Source of the DNA: Bacillota bacterium
GTDB lineage: Bacteria; Bacillota_A; Clostridia; Peptostreptococcales; Anaerovoracaceae
NCBI GenBank assembly: GCA_017438085.1
Contig: JAFRWH010000188.1
Span: 1-7,198, forward strand
Direction: 5' to 3'
Length of the DNA: 7,198 nucleotides
Positions 6,351-7,198 of this stretch are shown in pieces; position 1 is the first letter of the stretch, and each line of letters begins with the position of its first letter. The notes under the pieces were generated by a model. It searched no databases, was not told the origin of the DNA, and saw only the letters and a program-made list of their open reading frames with translations. The position numbers and the translations under genes are program-made.

Positions 6351-6941
6351 CTAGTTTCCTCCTTCTTCGGCAGGCTCTTCATTGCCGGCCCTGCTGATCA
6401 GCTCTTTGTACTGAAGTATCGCCATATTCACGCAGCTTATTACCGCCCGCTCAGAATAGCCTGCGCCTGCAGGAATACTGAAAAGCTCTGCGTCTGCGCT
6501 TACCTTGGCGCCGCTGATGCTTCCGGGATTGGTGAACTGGTCGATATATGCGGGCAGCGCAGTCCTGTTTTCGGTCAGTGCTCCCTGTCCGTCCAGTACC
6601 CTCATGGCAGTGATCATGCCGTCCTTGTCAAAGGCAGTCATGACGGTCACCCGCCCCTGAAAATCGTTTTCGGAAGCGCTTATGACATATCCGGCGCCAT
6701 TTTCGGCCCAGTATACATCCTGTATGCCTTCCATAAGCTCCGCGTCCCCGGGGGAGGAGAAGCCTTCTGCATCAGGCAGCAGCTCCAGAAGCAGAGCTTC
6801 AGTCTGCTGAGCCTCCTGCTTTTCGATCTGAGGCGCAGTTACCTGGTGCGCCACAAAAAGCAGCAGCGCGGTAACAAGGCAGACAGAGATGAGGACTATG
6901 GCGGAACCGAGAATATCTGTGCGTTTTTTTGCATCAGGCAT
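6351..6941 (-). CDS. rnfG: RnfG-like subunit with FMN-binding-domain fold, flavinylation threonine absent
   Basis: RnfG is a single-helix subunit with a domain outside the membrane that normally carries FMN covalently bound to Thr in a C-terminal SGAT motif. This 196-residue protein has the membrane helix (about 12-31), then the family pattern GAGYVISASENDFQGRVTVM (82-101) and DKDGMITAMRVLD (105-117), and the end YSERAVISCVNMAI (162-175), which corresponds to the usual stretch after SGAT. The motif itself reads AGAGYSERAV: Gly161 (codon GGC) takes the place of the modified Thr. A similar-looking SGAK at 143-146 has Lys there. The conserved ETPGLG motif after VL is replaced by GALTEN (120-125). 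Covalent FMN is therefore unlikely. The start overlaps the rnfD stop by one base (TGATG), as expected for a coupled operon. Assignment to RnfG rests on order, topology and the shared pattern. The sequence is the most diverged of the four rnf products. Confidence 0.85.
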   Translation of the reverse strand: MPDAKKRTDILGSAIVLISVCLVTALLLFVAHQVTAPQIEKQEAQQTEALLLELLPDAEGFSSPGDAELMEGIQDVYWAENGAGYVISASENDFQGRVTVMTAFDKDGMITAMRVLDGQGALTENRTALPAYIDQFTNPGSISGAKVSADAELFSIPAGAGYSERAVISCVNMAILQYKELISRAGNEEPAEEGGN

Positions 6942-7198
6942 CAGTTCTCACCGCCTTTCCTGTTTGCTGCACCCGCTTTTTTCAGGGTCAGCCTGTTTAT
7001 CAGCGGGGTCAGTATGTTCATGAGCAGTATGGCAAAGGGCACGCCCTCCGGGTAGATGGCGTAGACCCGTATTATCATTGTAAAGAAGCCGCAGCCTATG
7101 CCGTAGATTATCTTTCCGAGGCCGGTGATGGGGCTGGTGGTGTAGTCGCAGGCTATAAAGAAGGCTCCGAGCATCACGCCGCCCGCGCAGATCTGGAA
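6941..7198 (-). CDS. rnfD: RnfD-like membrane subunit, C-terminal part, truncated by the window edge
   Basis: The last 85 residues of RnfD are visible; the frame is open to the window edge. RnfD is a membrane subunit that normally carries a covalent FMN and contacts RnfG. The segment GGVMLGAFFIACDYTTSP matches the family's MLGAFFMATDYVTSP region, and LGKIIYGIGCGFFT, IRVYAIYPEGVPFAILLMN and the following PLINRLT match the conserved last two helices. The flavinylation motif lies upstream, outside the window, so its state cannot be judged. A GTG-ATG pair at 7172-7177 is internal to the conserved segment and is not a start. The basic tail (LKKAGAANRKGGEN) ends with a TGA that shares its last base with the rnfG ATG. 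The gene is the first visible of the minus-strand rnf operon; rnfC should lie further upstream. Confidence 0.93.
   Translation of the reverse strand, partial: FQICAGGVMLGAFFIACDYTTSPITGLGKIIYGIGCGFFTMIIRVYAIYPEGVPFAILLMNILTPLINRLTLKKAGAANRKGGEN

Noticed and set aside
6237..7055. Plus-strand open frame of 272 codons across rnfE, rnfG and rnfD.
   Set aside because: It is antisense to three recognisable rnf genes, has no ribosome binding site or domain, and is best explained as a shadow of minus-strand codon use.
5132..7198. Interpretation of the minus-strand genes as Nqr (nqrC/D/E) rather than Rnf.
   Set aside because: The order D-G-E-A and the sequence blocks (VLANNLILVKF in RnfA, GRAEAFARKNS in RnfE, MLGAFF...DYTTSP in RnfD) are Rnf-like.

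Overview
The window looks like a chromosomal piece of an anaerobic bacterium. An Rnf-type ion-pumping redox operon, a Na+-coupled transporter and a sugar catabolic operon lie side by side. Strong GGAGG ribosome binding sites, frequent ATA (Ile) and AGG/AGA (Arg) codons and a moderately GC-rich composition would fit Bacillota (Clostridia), Synergistota or a related anaerobic lineage. The sequence alone does not settle the taxon.

Layout. (1) 1-845, plus strand: the C-terminal part of a sodium:neurotransmitter symporter family (LeuT fold) transporter, closed by a clear intrinsic terminator at 870-895. (2) 1004-5120, plus strand: a tight four-gene operon with two tandem, paralogous TIM-barrel sugar isomerase/epimerase genes, a BtpA/SgcQ-family gene and an FGGY carbohydrate kinase. 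Gaps are 1, 21 and 0 bases. The likely logic is isomerisation or epimerisation of a sugar, then phosphorylation, with BtpA acting on the same pathway. The substrate cannot be read from the sequence and no sugar transporter lies in the window. (3) 5132-7198, minus strand, convergent with the kinase across 11 bases: the end of an rnf operon in the order rnfD (partial)-rnfG-rnfE-rnfA, translationally coupled through overlapping stops and starts.

The main discovery candidate is the rnf operon. The reading frames are intact, the membrane scaffold is recognisable and the ribosome binding sites are good, but the residues that carry electrons are missing. RnfA has Thr26 and Ser114 where the family has its two cluster-binding cysteines. 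RnfE has Gly28 in place of its first cysteine and keeps only the second (Cys111). RnfG has Gly161 where the covalently flavinylated Thr of the SGAT motif should be, and it has lost the ETPGLG motif. Three of four ligands of the RnfA/RnfE [2Fe-2S] cluster and the RnfG FMN attachment site are therefore absent together. rnfB is also not found after rnfA. This suggests a redox-stripped, possibly repurposed Rnf-like complex. A second point of interest is that one of the two paralogous sugar epimerases has lost its last metal-binding Glu (Asn251), while its partner keeps it (Glu254).
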